This document shows, one piece after another, positions 21,779 to 32,000 of a stretch of 64,000 nt of DNA. The position numbers and the translations under genes are program-made. The notes below the pieces were generated by a model. The model had not been told where the DNA came from. It worked only from the letters and a program-made list of their open reading frames with translations, and ran no database searches. The DNA lies in contig JANBVO010000010.1 in NCBI GenBank assembly GCA_030052745.1, positions 62,001 to 126,000 of the forward strand, given 5' to 3'. Every line of letters starts with the position of its first letter. Position 1 is the first letter of the stretch. The DNA is from Pleurostoma richardsiae. Lineage: Eukaryota; Ascomycota; Sordariomycetes; Calosphaeriales; Pleurostomataceae.

Positions 21779-22219
21779 TGTGACACCTACTTGAGAGCGT
21801 GGTTTTCTACCTCTCAATATCCTCGGATGCAGATCAGCTAGACTGTGTGTATACTTTGCAAGCTGCACTATATGAACCCGAGTTGTTCCTGCTTAGTACC
21901 TCTGTCTCTCAACTCAAACCGAAAGAGGTCGTCAACACCTTGTTTATACGTATTGTGAACTGGACCTTACAACCACTCTTTCCGTAGAAGCCGTGAAAGT
22001 GTCTCTTGTTCCATCTCAACCACGGCTTCACCTACCACAACTAACTCTGCCGTCAGGACGTCTTCTACAACCCCTAGACGTCCACAGGCGGGCCCCCGCG
22101 AGCTTTCCGAGGACACTTTTCTGACTACAGCCTTCGGCTCCCTCTCCCCAGTAAACCTCGAGAGCGCCTTCGACCCGCAGTCCTTCGTAAACCCTACCGA
22201 GAGCAACACCAACGCCGGC

Positions 22220-23077
22220 ATGTCCGCCTACTTCACCACCCACCACTTTTCCCCGCGCTTCACCTCTCCGAGGCAGCACGAAAACCACGAGGGCGAGCAC
22301 CAACCCGTCACCGCCATCACGGCACCTGCTCCCCCCGCAGTCGAGGCCGGCCGCGCCAGCCTGGAGCAGCAGCAGCCGCCTCCTCCGCACCTGCCGGCCC
22401 AGCCGGCGGCCCACCACGGCGGCGGGCTCGACGCGCTGGCCCGCTTCCTCCACGCCTTCAACACGCACTACGGCGGCGGACCGGGCGGCGGCGGAGGCGC
22501 GCACGACGTGGTGCACCCGCACTTCGACCTCGTCGAGACGGGGACGTCCTACGCCATATACGGCGAGCTGCCCGGCCTGGAGAGGGAGGACGTCAACGTC
22601 GAGGTCAACGACACCCTGTTCACCGTGACGGTGTCGGGAGTGCTTCAGAGGCCTGTGCCGCCGGGCGCCAGCGGCGCGGAGGAGAAGGGGAAGGAGGACG
22701 GCGTCGGCGTCGTGCACAAGGACGCCGTGACGGCTGCTGGGGAGCAGCCGGCGGCGGCGACACCGGAGGCACCGGCCGCTGAGGGGGCAGAGGTGAAAAA
22801 GGAGGAGGATGCGGCAGCTCCGCCCCCCGCGGAGCTGCACTGGCACGTCACGGAGCGCCGCGTGGGGCAGTTCCGGCGGGCGTTCCAGTTCCCAATCGGG
22901 CTGGTGGAGATGGGCGCAGTGAAGGCGAGCATGCGCGCGGGCCTGCTGACGATCGCGGTGCCGAAGAAGGCGGGCGGGGACGGGGAGGAGGCCCGGAGGA
23001 GACTGGCCGCTGCGAGGAAGCTGGAGGTCGTGGAGTCGGGGGTCGAGGGGCAGGTCCTTGGGACCGTAAACCCCTGA
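22220..23077 (+). CDS. Small heat shock protein, Hsp20/alpha-crystallin family (Hsp30-like)
   Basis: This is a single-exon 285-residue protein. The N-terminal arm (1-95) is rich in Ala, Pro, His and Gly, with an amphipathic stretch LDALARFLHAFNTHY (70-84). The alpha-crystallin domain is in two parts. Residues 100-143 hold HFDLVETGTSYAIYGELPGL (101-120) and VNVEVNDTLFTVTVSG; residues 207-250 hold HWHVTERRVGQFRRAFQFP and ASMRAGLLTIAVPKK, with the diagnostic A-x-x-x-G-L-L motif at 236-243. An Ala/Glu/Pro-rich insert of about 63 residues (144-206) separates them, as in Neurospora Hsp30-type proteins. Family members are ATP-independent holdases that bind unfolding proteins as oligomers in the cytosol and are usually heat-induced. 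Two 17-bp palindromes lie upstream. Family assignment is firm. Confidence 0.92.
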   Translation: MSAYFTTHHFSPRFTSPRQHENHEGEHQPVTAITAPAPPAVEAGRASLEQQQPPPPHLPAQPAAHHGGGLDALARFLHAFNTHYGGGPGGGGGAHDVVHPHFDLVETGTSYAIYGELPGLEREDVNVEVNDTLFTVTVSGVLQRPVPPGASGAEEKGKEDGVGVVHKDAVTAAGEQPAAATPEAPAAEGAEVKKEEDAAAPPPAELHWHVTERRVGQFRRAFQFPIGLVEMGAVKASMRAGLLTIAVPKKAGGDGEEARRRLAAARKLEVVESGVEGQVLGTVNP

Positions 23078-23789
23078 TCAAGGCTGGTTAGCTAAGGAAG
23101 ATTGACAAGTAGTCGTGTGGCCGTAGTCTGGATGTGAGGCTCTCAGGGCCGTTCAGCCGGCGCATGTGGTGGTTGCCGCCGCTGCTGATGGCCGCTTTTC
23201 CTTGATACCCGTATCATCTTTCCTCATCGTTTGGATTGTGGTTTTGCTGGATGGTCGTCTCTTGGAGTCGTCTCTCAAGAGCAAGGATACTTCGTTCTTC
23301 TCTTGTCGTGTTGCTTGGAAAGAAACTTTGAACATCCTAGAGCTTCGATGATTGACGTTGTCGGACTGCAGGAGCATCTCGGTTCCGCTCTCACTATGAT
23401 TTGCCCGTCGCGCACCGCCGCCGATGCGCCGAACTTCCGATGAATGCAATGCGCCTACTGTGCGGTGCTTGTAGTTGACTGCGCCCATGTTGCCTAATGG
23501 CCAAGGAACCGGCCTCCCAGCATAGCAAGGCGCTACTGCGGCTGGGGCTTGGTCTGGACGATCCAGACCTCAGCTGAACGCCCAGTTGCGGGGAGAAGTG
23601 CGCCGTCGTCGAAATGAGCCTCAGATCCTGTACCGCCTGGATGATGACGAGTACTTCCTCCCTTCGCGTTACTCGTACCTTCGTGATGAAGGTCCGATCT
23701 AATCGCCCTCGCGACCTCAACTTACAGGCTCTGGCCGGCGACAGTTGACGAAGACATCGAAGTTGAAGGCCACAGCTTTCCACGCGAGC
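23078..23789. other. Intergenic region upstream of the first HET gene
   Basis: This 710 bp holds the terminator side of the chaperone gene and the promoter of the HET gene. Open frames here are antisense or chance. A TTG-initiated extension of the HET frame from 23745 exists but is not a plausible fungal start. Confidence 0.55.
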
Positions 23790-26057
23790 ATGGCTGACAC
23801 CGCTTTCACTGAGCTCCCCAGCGAGCGGTCCATACGCCTGCTCAAGCTCTTCGCCTTCGAAATGCCGGATATTGACCTCCCTGAAGGATTCGGACCGCTT
23901 CTCGGCTTCACAGTGGAGGCCTTTGAGCTTGACAACTGTCCCGACTTCACAGCCCTGTCGTACACATGGGGAAACCCCATGCGAGAGCATGTGGAGTATC
24001 GGGAGATGGAGGAAGGGCTACACAGCACTCAATACTTCGATATTCCGCTTATAAGTATCCCACGCGATGACGCGAGCCGCGTGGGGGCACAACCGTTGGA
24101 GACGAGTGTCCGAGTGAGTGAGAGGAGTTACCAGGTCCCAGACAACCTCCAGGCGGCGTTCAAGCAACTGTATCGTAGCGGCCTGGGCGGATCATGGATC
24201 TGGGCAGATGCACTTTGCATCGACCAGGAGAACAAGACGGAGAAGGCGGTGCAGGTGGCCATGATGGACGAGATCTACTCCCGGGCGGGCATGGTGGTGG
24301 TCTGGCTCGGCGAGGACACCTCGAACCTCGCGAGCTTCCTCTGGCTGCATGAGGAGTTTGTGATAGCGCTTAACTCATATATAGAGCGGTTTGGCCTCGA
24401 GGAGCTGGGCAGGCAGCGGCCGCTCGACCCGCGGTTCACAGAGAAATTGGGCGTTGTGCCCCCCGGCGGCAGTTGGTACGCCTGCTGGGAAGAGTACTTC
24501 ACGTTCCTCCGGCGGCGCCGCTGGTTCTCGCGCTCGTGGGTCGTCCAGGAGGTGAGCCTGGCGCGGGAGGTCGCCCTACAGTGCGGACCCCAGACCATCT
24601 CGTGGCAGGTGGTGTCCCAGCTGGGAGACTTCATCGCCAAGGTGGGCTGGCAGCCGCAGCTCGCGCCGAGCGTGGACCGCGCGTCAGGGCGAGCGATCGC
24701 GGACGAGATCGTGCGGCTTTCTGTTGTGCGGAGGAACCTTCAGTCGCAGTATCTGAAGGTTGCAGATCGTGAGCAGCCGCCTGCTGTAGGCGATGACGAC
24801 CTCCGTCAGAAGGCGATGCAGGACTGGCTGGAGTTCTTCCAGGTGCTGCTCTCTAACACCGCGGTCTACTCTTCCAGCGACCCCCGCGACAAGATCTACT
24901 CCGTTCTTGGGATGGCGAAGGCAGCATTGCCTGAAGGGTTCGCCCTCCCGATATCGCCAGACTACTCTGAGGAGTGCACGGCGGTGTCGGTCTTCACGTC
25001 CGTTGCCAGTCTGTTTCTCCGCAGCCTGCCGCGCCTCATGGGCCTGTCATTCGTGCGAGACAGGAGCGGACACCGCATGCCCGGCCTACCCTCCTGGGTG
25101 CCTGACTACACCGTCACGCAGAAGGCAACGGAGCTGGTGCTCATCCGCAGCCCTGAGAATGCCTTCGACTGCTGCCCTGTGCAAACCCCTGCGGCTTCCG
25201 TTGTCATCGTCGGGAACAGGCTCCATCTCCAAGGCGCCCGGTTCGACCGCGTCGCCGCCGTCTGCACCCCCATCCTCGATATCCTCAAGACACAGGTCAT
25301 CGACGACCTCCTCGAGATCTGCGAGGGCCTCAGCGCGGAATACTACGCTCTTCCGTTCGGCAATAGCGGCCCCGGCGAGGTCCTCTGGCGGACCATCGTC
25401 GCCGACACCGACACCCTCGACCGCGCGCCCGCTGCGCCAGAGGTCATAGGGCCGAGCTTCAAGAACTGGGTCTGCGCGCGGCTCGCGCGGTGCCTGACGC
25501 CCGACATCGTGCAGCGCGACGAGGAGGGCAGGCCGTGCCTGGGTAGGCTGGACCCGGCGGCCATCCGCGCCCGCACGGCGGTCCTCTCGCGCCTGGCCGA
25601 GCGGGAGACGCGCCCTGCGGCGGAGCCGTCGTGCCTGCCGACTGCCGACAACGTGCTCGCGATGTGCCGGCTGATGTACTCGTACAGCCTGCACGGGTTT
25701 ATGGCGTCGTGCGGGGCGGTGATGGACCCGGGCGACCCGCTGCCGACGCCGGAGCAGCAGAACAACACGGTGGACGGGGGGTCGGCGGCGTTCGTGCGGA
25801 TGCTGACGCCGGTGGCGCCTTGTCGGCGGGTGTACCGCACCGAGGCGGGGTATCTGGGCCTGGGGCCGGCGTCGATGGAGGTCGGGGATGAGGTGTGGAT
25901 GGTGGAGGACGCGAGGGTGCCGTTCGTGCTGAGGGCGAGGGAGGGAGAAGGAGATGGGGGGTATGCGCTGGTTGGGGAGACGTATGTGCATGGGTTCATG
26001 GACGCGGAGATGAAGAGGCGGATTGGTGATCGGGTTGGGGATATATGGCTAGAGTAG
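23790..26057 (+). CDS. HET (heterokaryon incompatibility) domain protein
   Basis: This is a single-exon 755-residue protein starting at the ATG at 23790. The HET domain is shown by its conserved blocks: FTALSYTWGNP (53-63), SWIWADALCIDQENKTEKAVQV (135-156) and EIYSRAGMVVVWLGED (161-176), followed by RRRWFSRSWVVQEV (about 250), the usual second part of the domain. Mid-protein DPRDKIYSVLGMA matches the common HET-protein segment after the domain. The C-terminus has GDEVWMVEDARVPFVLRARE and GETYVHGFMD, a beta-rich module typical of these proteins. HET domains trigger cell death when unlike fungal individuals fuse, and related ones may act in innate immune signalling. No NACHT, ankyrin or WD partner domain is fused here. 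The partner and allelic status are unknown. A second HET gene lies at 45524. Confidence 0.93.
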   Translation: MADTAFTELPSERSIRLLKLFAFEMPDIDLPEGFGPLLGFTVEAFELDNCPDFTALSYTWGNPMREHVEYREMEEGLHSTQYFDIPLISIPRDDASRVGAQPLETSVRVSERSYQVPDNLQAAFKQLYRSGLGGSWIWADALCIDQENKTEKAVQVAMMDEIYSRAGMVVVWLGEDTSNLASFLWLHEEFVIALNSYIERFGLEELGRQRPLDPRFTEKLGVVPPGGSWYACWEEYFTFLRRRRWFSRSWVVQEVSLAREVALQCGPQTISWQVVSQLGDFIAKVGWQPQLAPSVDRASGRAIADEIVRLSVVRRNLQSQYLKVADREQPPAVGDDDLRQKAMQDWLEFFQVLLSNTAVYSSSDPRDKIYSVLGMAKAALPEGFALPISPDYSEECTAVSVFTSVASLFLRSLPRLMGLSFVRDRSGHRMPGLPSWVPDYTVTQKATELVLIRSPENAFDCCPVQTPAASVVIVGNRLHLQGARFDRVAAVCTPILDILKTQVIDDLLEICEGLSAEYYALPFGNSGPGEVLWRTIVADTDTLDRAPAAPEVIGPSFKNWVCARLARCLTPDIVQRDEEGRPCLGRLDPAAIRARTAVLSRLAERETRPAAEPSCLPTADNVLAMCRLMYSYSLHGFMASCGAVMDPGDPLPTPEQQNNTVDGGSAAFVRMLTPVAPCRRVYRTEAGYLGLGPASMEVGDEVWMVEDARVPFVLRAREGEGDGGYALVGETYVHGFMDAEMKRRIGDRVGDIWLE

Positions 26058-26369
26058 GTGATAGTAACGTTGATAACCCTGACTCCCTACCTCCTTCTCC
26101 GTTTTTCTGCATCTGGTCTATCCTCTACGCGTCGGAGGATAGGATGCCGTCCTAGTTTCGCTCATAACTGCCCACGCTGATAGAGAGAGAGTCTGGATGA
26201 TGGACAAATTGAACACGGAGCCATATGCGAGAGGCTACCTACGCCTTGGCTGCCCAAGCGAATCGACGGACTACAAAGCAAAGATGCTGGAAAACCAACC
26301 GTGACGCCAAACCCGCCGCCTGCTATCCCATCTCCGAACTTGATTGAGGACGGAAGACTTATATGGCTT
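26058..26369. other. Convergent 3' region of the HET and DUF3429 genes
   Basis: These 312 bases separate the stop codons of two convergent genes and contain only their presumed 3' untranslated regions. Confidence 0.6.
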
Positions 26370-27841
26370 TCACTTCTTCTCCTCGCCCTCGCCGTCCTTG
26401 TCATCATTCTTCTCCTCGCCTTCTTTCTTGCCACCGCTGTCCTTTTTGTCATTGCTCTCCTGCCTGTCACCTTCCTTGTCATTGCTCTTCTTGTCGTCAT
26501 CTCCCTTGTCGTCACCCTTCTTCTCGCCGTCTCCCTTCTTGTCATCCTTCTTATTGGCACCCTCACCACCCTTGTTCTTCTCGGTGTCCTTCCGCTTCTT
26601 CTCCTCCTGCTTCCGCTTCTTTTCCTCTTCCTTGCGCTTCTTCTCCTCTTCTTCTTTTTCCTTCTTGATCCTATCCTTCTCCTCCTGCTCCAGCTTCGCC
26701 CAATTTACGTACTTCTCCGACTCGCTGCCCTTGTCCTTGTGGAACCTCTCGCGCAGGTTCTCTAGCTGGGGCCGGTCTGCGCCGATCTTCTCGCGACCGA
26801 CCAGGCTGATGAGGATGGCGCTGCCAACGATGAACGTCAGGACGAAGCGGTAGGTCGCGTACCACGGCGGGGCCCAGCCCCGGTAGGTGGCGCGCGTGTC
26901 GGCGAGGTACAGGCCGATGAAGGCGCCGAACTGCGCGGTGAGTGCGAACTGCACCGGCATCAAGAGGGTGGGCCAGGCCACCATGGGAGCGAGCACGCCC
27001 AGGCCGTAGCGGAAGCGGGTACGCTCGAGGAGGGGGGTCTTCTCGGCGTATTCCAGACCCTACGTCGCGGCACTGTCAGCATTGCACGGTGGGCTGTGAG
27101 CCTGAATCCTGCACGGCTAGACTTACCCAGTGGATAGCGCCCAGGAAGGAGATGATGACGGCACCGTATCCGAGCTGGATGGGCTCAAGGAGCTTGAGCC
27201 AATAGTCTGCTGTCTCGTGCGACACCATGATGGAGCTGAGAAAGGTCGACTGAGCTGGAAATTCGGTGTTGAGGTCCCACCCAAGATAGACGGTCGCGAT
27301 CGAGGTGGCGAGGTAGGGGACGGTGCCCGCGATGCCGAGAGCATAGGACAGAGGAGGCACGGTCTTAAGTGCTAACGTGTCCTTGATGGTATTCTAGATG
27401 CGCAATGGTTAGCAACCATCACCAAGAGTGCTTACACTGCGATGTGGGGATGGGTCTGCGACATACAACGTCCCGTTTGAGGCTCCCTGTGATATCCTCA
27501 TCATCCTGATTGACCGGCTGGCTCCGGTTCTCCTCGAAGGCGAGCCGGACGCTGGAGGAAGTCGTCACCTCTTCTGGACGGGATTCGAGCTTCTGCTTGG
27601 CGACCTCCTGCTCGTGCTTCTTGTCGACGCCTACGGGGGGGATCGTCGCGTACCGCGACCGCTGAATCAGCGAGAAAGATACTGGGGAGAAGGTGGATAT
27701 TGGCATCTGACGAGGACGTGGTAATGAAAGTGATCGGGAGAACCCTCGAGAAGCGTAGGAAGCAACCGAGCGTCTGGTGGAGGCCAGAGCTCTCGGGGCC
27801 TTCGGTATGGCGCCCAGGAGGGGCTGTGTGCTGCGAATCAT
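26370..27841 (-). CDS. DUF3429/TMEM69-like mitochondrial inner membrane protein, three exons
   Basis: Exons are 27841-27467, 27393-27127 and 27059-26370. Intron 1 (73 bp) starts GTATGT and ends CTAG with a perfect GCTAACC branch site. Intron 2 (67 bp) starts GTAAGT and ends GTAG with CTGAC. The product is 443 residues. The N-terminus (MIRSTQPLLGAIPKAPRALA) is Arg/Ser-rich, suiting a mitochondrial presequence. The membrane domain starts after the first junction: VPPLSYALGIAGTVPYLATS (about 137-156), LGYGAVIISFLGAIHWGLEY across the second junction, then LAPMVAWPTLLMPVQFALTA and YRFVLTFIVGSAILISLVG, about five spans as in DUF3429. The C-terminal 130 residues are almost entirely Lys, Glu, Asp and Gly. 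Homologues are often misnamed after Mnn4 because of this tail. The molecular role of the family is not established. The gene is divergent to VPS13. Confidence 0.88.
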
Positions 27842-29076
27842 TGTTCAGCTGTTCAACGAGTGGGAGTGGCGGTAGGGCAAGTGATTCTGTGTTGTGAGTG
27901 AAGCTATCGCGAGTTTATGCGAGGAGCTCAAGTCCAATTGACTTCTCGGGAAACGTGGGAGCTCGGGGTATCTAAGTATTTACAAGGCGGACACAAAGCC
28001 CAATTTTGTGACGTGAGACATCCAAGAGCTCCCATCTTGCTTGCCCTCGTTGGTTTCTCAGCGTTGGAGATGCTGCTGGAGCTCCAAGCTCTCAGTGACG
28101 TAATGATGCTGAGGTGAAGGTATGCTGCTCTCGCGCTGCAGCCACACCACAGCCGATCAGCCACACGCCCCAGCTGGCATCACCGAAGCGACAGGCGCAA
28201 CCTCCTGAGAGGTACATGACGTAGGTAGACCAGAATAGCAGATCTTCGGCGATTCTGTCGGCTCGATTCATCGCCAGCGCAGCACACATTACAGTCTCTA
28301 TGTCCGCATTCTTCAAGTTATATGGGGGTCTAGGTATTGTTTACGGATGTCCTCTGCAAGTATCGAGTAGGAACACTTCAAAGCTGCAGATTAGGTAAGC
28401 TCCTGCTGCGCTCTGCTTGTGATAAAGCCACACCCTGCGGTAGACCAATGAGATCATATCCCTGCTCTGCCCCGCCATTGATTGGCGTCCATTGAGGGAA
28501 AAGAGGGGACGGACCGGTACGTAACACGGGCCCAACGCCGAAGAAAGCAGCGTCATCCTGCGAATCCAGGCGGGAGGAGCGACGCTGGGCTGGGCTGTGC
28601 TGGGCAAATGCCAGCTTTTATTCCACGACCTCGACCTCTTCCTTATGCCACGCAGCACGACCACGACGCCTGTCTCGACTGCTGTTTTCTCCTCAGCAGC
28701 GAACATCTCCTGCTCGACGCGTCCGAGCTGAAGAGACCACAATCACGGTTCGGCACTGCCCCAAAGAAACAAAGGCTCGGAGCTGATCCTAACCCCGTGT
28801 GCTACCCCACAGCAACTGCCTCGACGCCCTACATTCATGACGACAGCGCCGGCACCCTCCCCCAACTCTGCGAGAATCCGAGATATCAACGAACACTGAA
28901 CCGGCCGAAACACTATCGCCGATTGTGACCCTCTGTCCCCTTTGCAGATGAGGCTCTTTGCCGCCCGACGACCTTGATAGCCTCTTCGGTAGAGACACGC
29001 CCACCACACAGACTGGGCATCCGACCCATCTCCCCCTCGCCCCAGGCCCGGGTCACGGCCGCAGCGACTGCCCACC
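27842..29076. other. Divergent promoter region between DUF3429 and VPS13 genes
   Basis: This 1.2 kb is bounded by two start codons pointing away from each other. It contains no convincing open frame; the largest (148 codons at 28482-28928) has no domain. The 28590-29076 part is pyrimidine- and C-rich, fitting the VPS13 leader. Confidence 0.55.
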
Positions 29077-32000
29077 ATGCTCGAGGGCCTCGTGGCGGGC
29101 CTGCTCAACCGCTTCCTGGGCATGTACGTCAAGAACTTTGACCCTACACAGCTCAAGGTTGGCATCTGGTCCGGCGACGTCAGGCTTCGCGACCTCGAGC
29201 TCCGTAGGGAGGCGCTAGACCAGCTCAAGCTACCCATCAATGTCGTCGAGGGCCATCTTGGCCAGCTGACCCTCACCATCCCCTGGTCCAACCTGCGCGG
29301 TGCTCCGGTCAAGATCTACATCGAAGATGTATACCTCCTGGCGAGTCCGAAGGAGGAGGCTCAGTACAATGAGGAAGAGGAGGAGCGCCGGAAGCAGCGC
29401 ATCAAGATGGAGAAGCTAGACTCGGCAGAGCTGCTGAAAGAGCGAAACCAAGAAGGCTTGAGCCAGGAGGAACAGAAGAAGAGCCAGAGCTTCACCGAGA
29501 GCCTGGTCACCAAGATTGTAGACAATCTGCAGGTCACAGTCAAGAACATCCACGTCCGATACGAGGATGCCATCTCCGCACCGGGCCACCCATTCGCCCT
29601 CGGCGTCACCCTCGAGGAGTTCAGTGCGGTCTCCACGGATGGGGAATGGAAGCCGACGTTCATACAGGACACGACCAAGACGACGCACAAGCTGGCGACA
29701 CTCGGTGCTCTGGCGGTGTATTGGAATACCGATACGAAGCTCCTGGGCCCGGGACGCGAAGTGGAAACCCCAGGAGAAGAGCATGCCTCACACTCCGAAA
29801 TGCTGGAGGCGTTCAGGAGCATGATCGGCACGGGCGGCGAGTCCGATGGCAACGACCCTGGCCACCAATTCATCCTACGGCCCGTGAGCGGCCAAGCCAA
29901 GATCGAGTTGGACAAGACAGGCGACTATCGGGTCCCGAAATTCAAGGCAAACCTGCTCTTCGACGAGATCGGCCTCGTCATCGACGATGATCAATACCGA
30001 GACGCGCTGATGATGGTTGACCTCTTCCACTACTTCATCAGGCACCAAGAGTACAAGAAGTTCCAGCCGAAGGACGTGACGCCCAAGGAAGACCCCCGTG
30101 CATGGCTCAAGTTTGCTGGAGACGCTGTCCTTAGTAAGATCCACGACCGGAATCGTCGCTGGACCTGGGATTACTTCAAAGAGCGGCGCGATGACCGGAG
30201 ACGGTATATCGAACTATTCAAAAAGAAGAAGCAGAACCAGCAGCTCACACCCGAAGAGAACGACGACCTCGCCAGGCTCGAGTGGAAGCTCGACTATGAG
30301 GACCTGCGTTTCTGGAGATCCCTGGCGCGTAATGAGCTCAGGAAGGAGAACGCCGCTGCCTTGAAGAACCAGCCGCCGAAACAGCAGCAGCAACAACAGC
30401 AAGGATGGCTCTCGTGGGTCTGGGGCTCGAAACCGCCGGAGCAGTCCACGAGTGAAGATGAGAATGTCGAGATAACCGAAGAACAACGGAAAGAGCTGTA
30501 CGAGGTCATTGACTGGGACGAGAAGACGGCCTTGGCGGCAGACGTCGAGACGCCCCGGGACAGTGTCAAGCTGCAGCTCGAGGCCTCCTTGAGTACAGGT
30601 AGCTTCACCCTGAAGCAGAACCCACATGGTGCCAACAAAGATCTCCTCAGTCTCCACTTCGACGTATTCAAGGCGAAGACCCTCGTACGGCCGGATTCGA
30701 TGCTGGCGGATGTGAGCCTTGGCGGGCTTCGCGTCAATGATGGCACGACGCCCGACAGCCTTTACAAAGAGATTGTCCGAGTAAAGGATGCACCTGAGAC
30801 CCGGAACAGGAAGCGCTTGTCCATGGCCGAGCTCGAGAAGAGCAGCGACAGTGAGGAGGCATTCTTCCAGTTCCAGGTCGAAAAGAATCCCCTCGATGGG
30901 CAGGGGGACATTGCGCTGACTGCTAAGCTTCTCCCCCTCGAGATCGTCTGGAATCCCAACTTCGTGGTTGGAGTTGTCGACTTCTTTAGACCACCGGAGC
31001 GGCACATGGAGTCCATCACTGCGTTGATGGAGACGGCCGGCGCGACCGTAGAAGGACTGCGGGAGCAGACGAGGGCTGGCCTAGAGTTTGCTCTCGAGGA
31101 GCACAAGACTATCAACGCAAAGCTCGACCTACAAGCGCCCCTTATAATTGTTCCACAGAGCATAAAGACCGACACGTCCACCTGTCTCATTGTCGATGCT
31201 GGTCACATCAGTGTCAACTCGGAGCTCGTGGACAGGGAAACCATGAAGGAAGTACAGTCGCGACAGAAGCAGGCCTACACCGACGAGGATTACAAGAGAC
31301 TCGAATCCCTGATGTACGACAAGTTTATTGTCAAGCTCACATCCACCCAAGTATTGATCGGGCCGTCCATCGAAGAGACCAAGGCACAGCTTGTTGAGAA
31401 AGACGAGGCGGCGAATATGCACATCGTGGAAAAGATCAACGTGGACTTCGTCGTCCAGATGTCCATCTTACCAAAAGCTCCTAATCTTACGAAGCTCATC
31501 GTATCGGGCCACCTGCCCCTTCTTCATGCCGCCATGTCGGATACCAAGTACAAGACGTTGATGAAGCTCATCGATGTTGCTATTCCGAAGCTTGATGCTC
31601 CGCCCGAGATGGAGGCATCGCAGGAAGAGCAACGGCCGAGGCGCCCACGACTCGCTAGCAGCGCGTCGAACCGCTCAGCACGGTCTAATGCATCTAGCAG
31701 GTCTAACCGGTCAAATCGATCTGGAACCAGGCGCCGGAAGAGGAGTTCCTCGCAGTTTCTACCCTTCGCCACCCAACAACAAGCTATCATCCTGGAGGAC
31801 ATCGACGAGGATGGCGACAAGTTCGAGGATGCGCGCGATGGCCATGGCAGCGAACAACTCAAGGTCCAGCAAAAGACCTTTGAGTTCAAGTTTGCCGTCG
31901 ACGAGCTGCGCGGTTCACTGTACAGGAGTGACCCAGACCGCAAGAAACCTGATGCCCTGTTGGTCGAGCTTGTCGCGCAACACTTCGACCTTGACTTCTA

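Larger units (their letters stand above)
20296..22219. other. Shared upstream region of divergent 242-aa protein and Hsp30 genes
   Basis: This 1.9 kb separates the start of the minus-strand gene (20295) and the Hsp20-type gene (22220). It contains GT-rich repeats (20375-20405), a TTAATATA element near 20471-20480, and two perfect 17-bp palindromes (21673-21689 and 21762-21778). From about 21873 to 22219 the plus strand is free of ATG, fitting a leader for the chaperone gene. No canonical triple nGAAn heat shock element was recognised. The open frames inside are unconvincing. Confidence 0.55.

Noticed and set aside
23745-23789. 15-codon N-terminal extension of the first HET protein
   Set aside because: It depends on a TTG start; the first ATG in frame is at 23790, and fungal nuclear genes use ATG.
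26301-26765. Leu/Val-rich plus-strand frame resembling a membrane protein
   Set aside because: It is the antisense of the Lys/Glu-rich tail of the DUF3429 protein; its hydrophobicity is a reverse-complement effect of AAG and GAG codons.
26370-27841. Mnn4-like mannosylphosphate regulator
   Set aside because: The only similarity would be the Lys/Glu-rich tail; the membrane domain matches DUF3429/TMEM69 instead.
30847-30881. FFAT-like motif in VPS13 (EEAFFQFQVE)
   Set aside because: The Phe pair is present but the Asp-Ala core is not, and the segment lies in a beta-groove repeat region, so VAP binding cannot be claimed.
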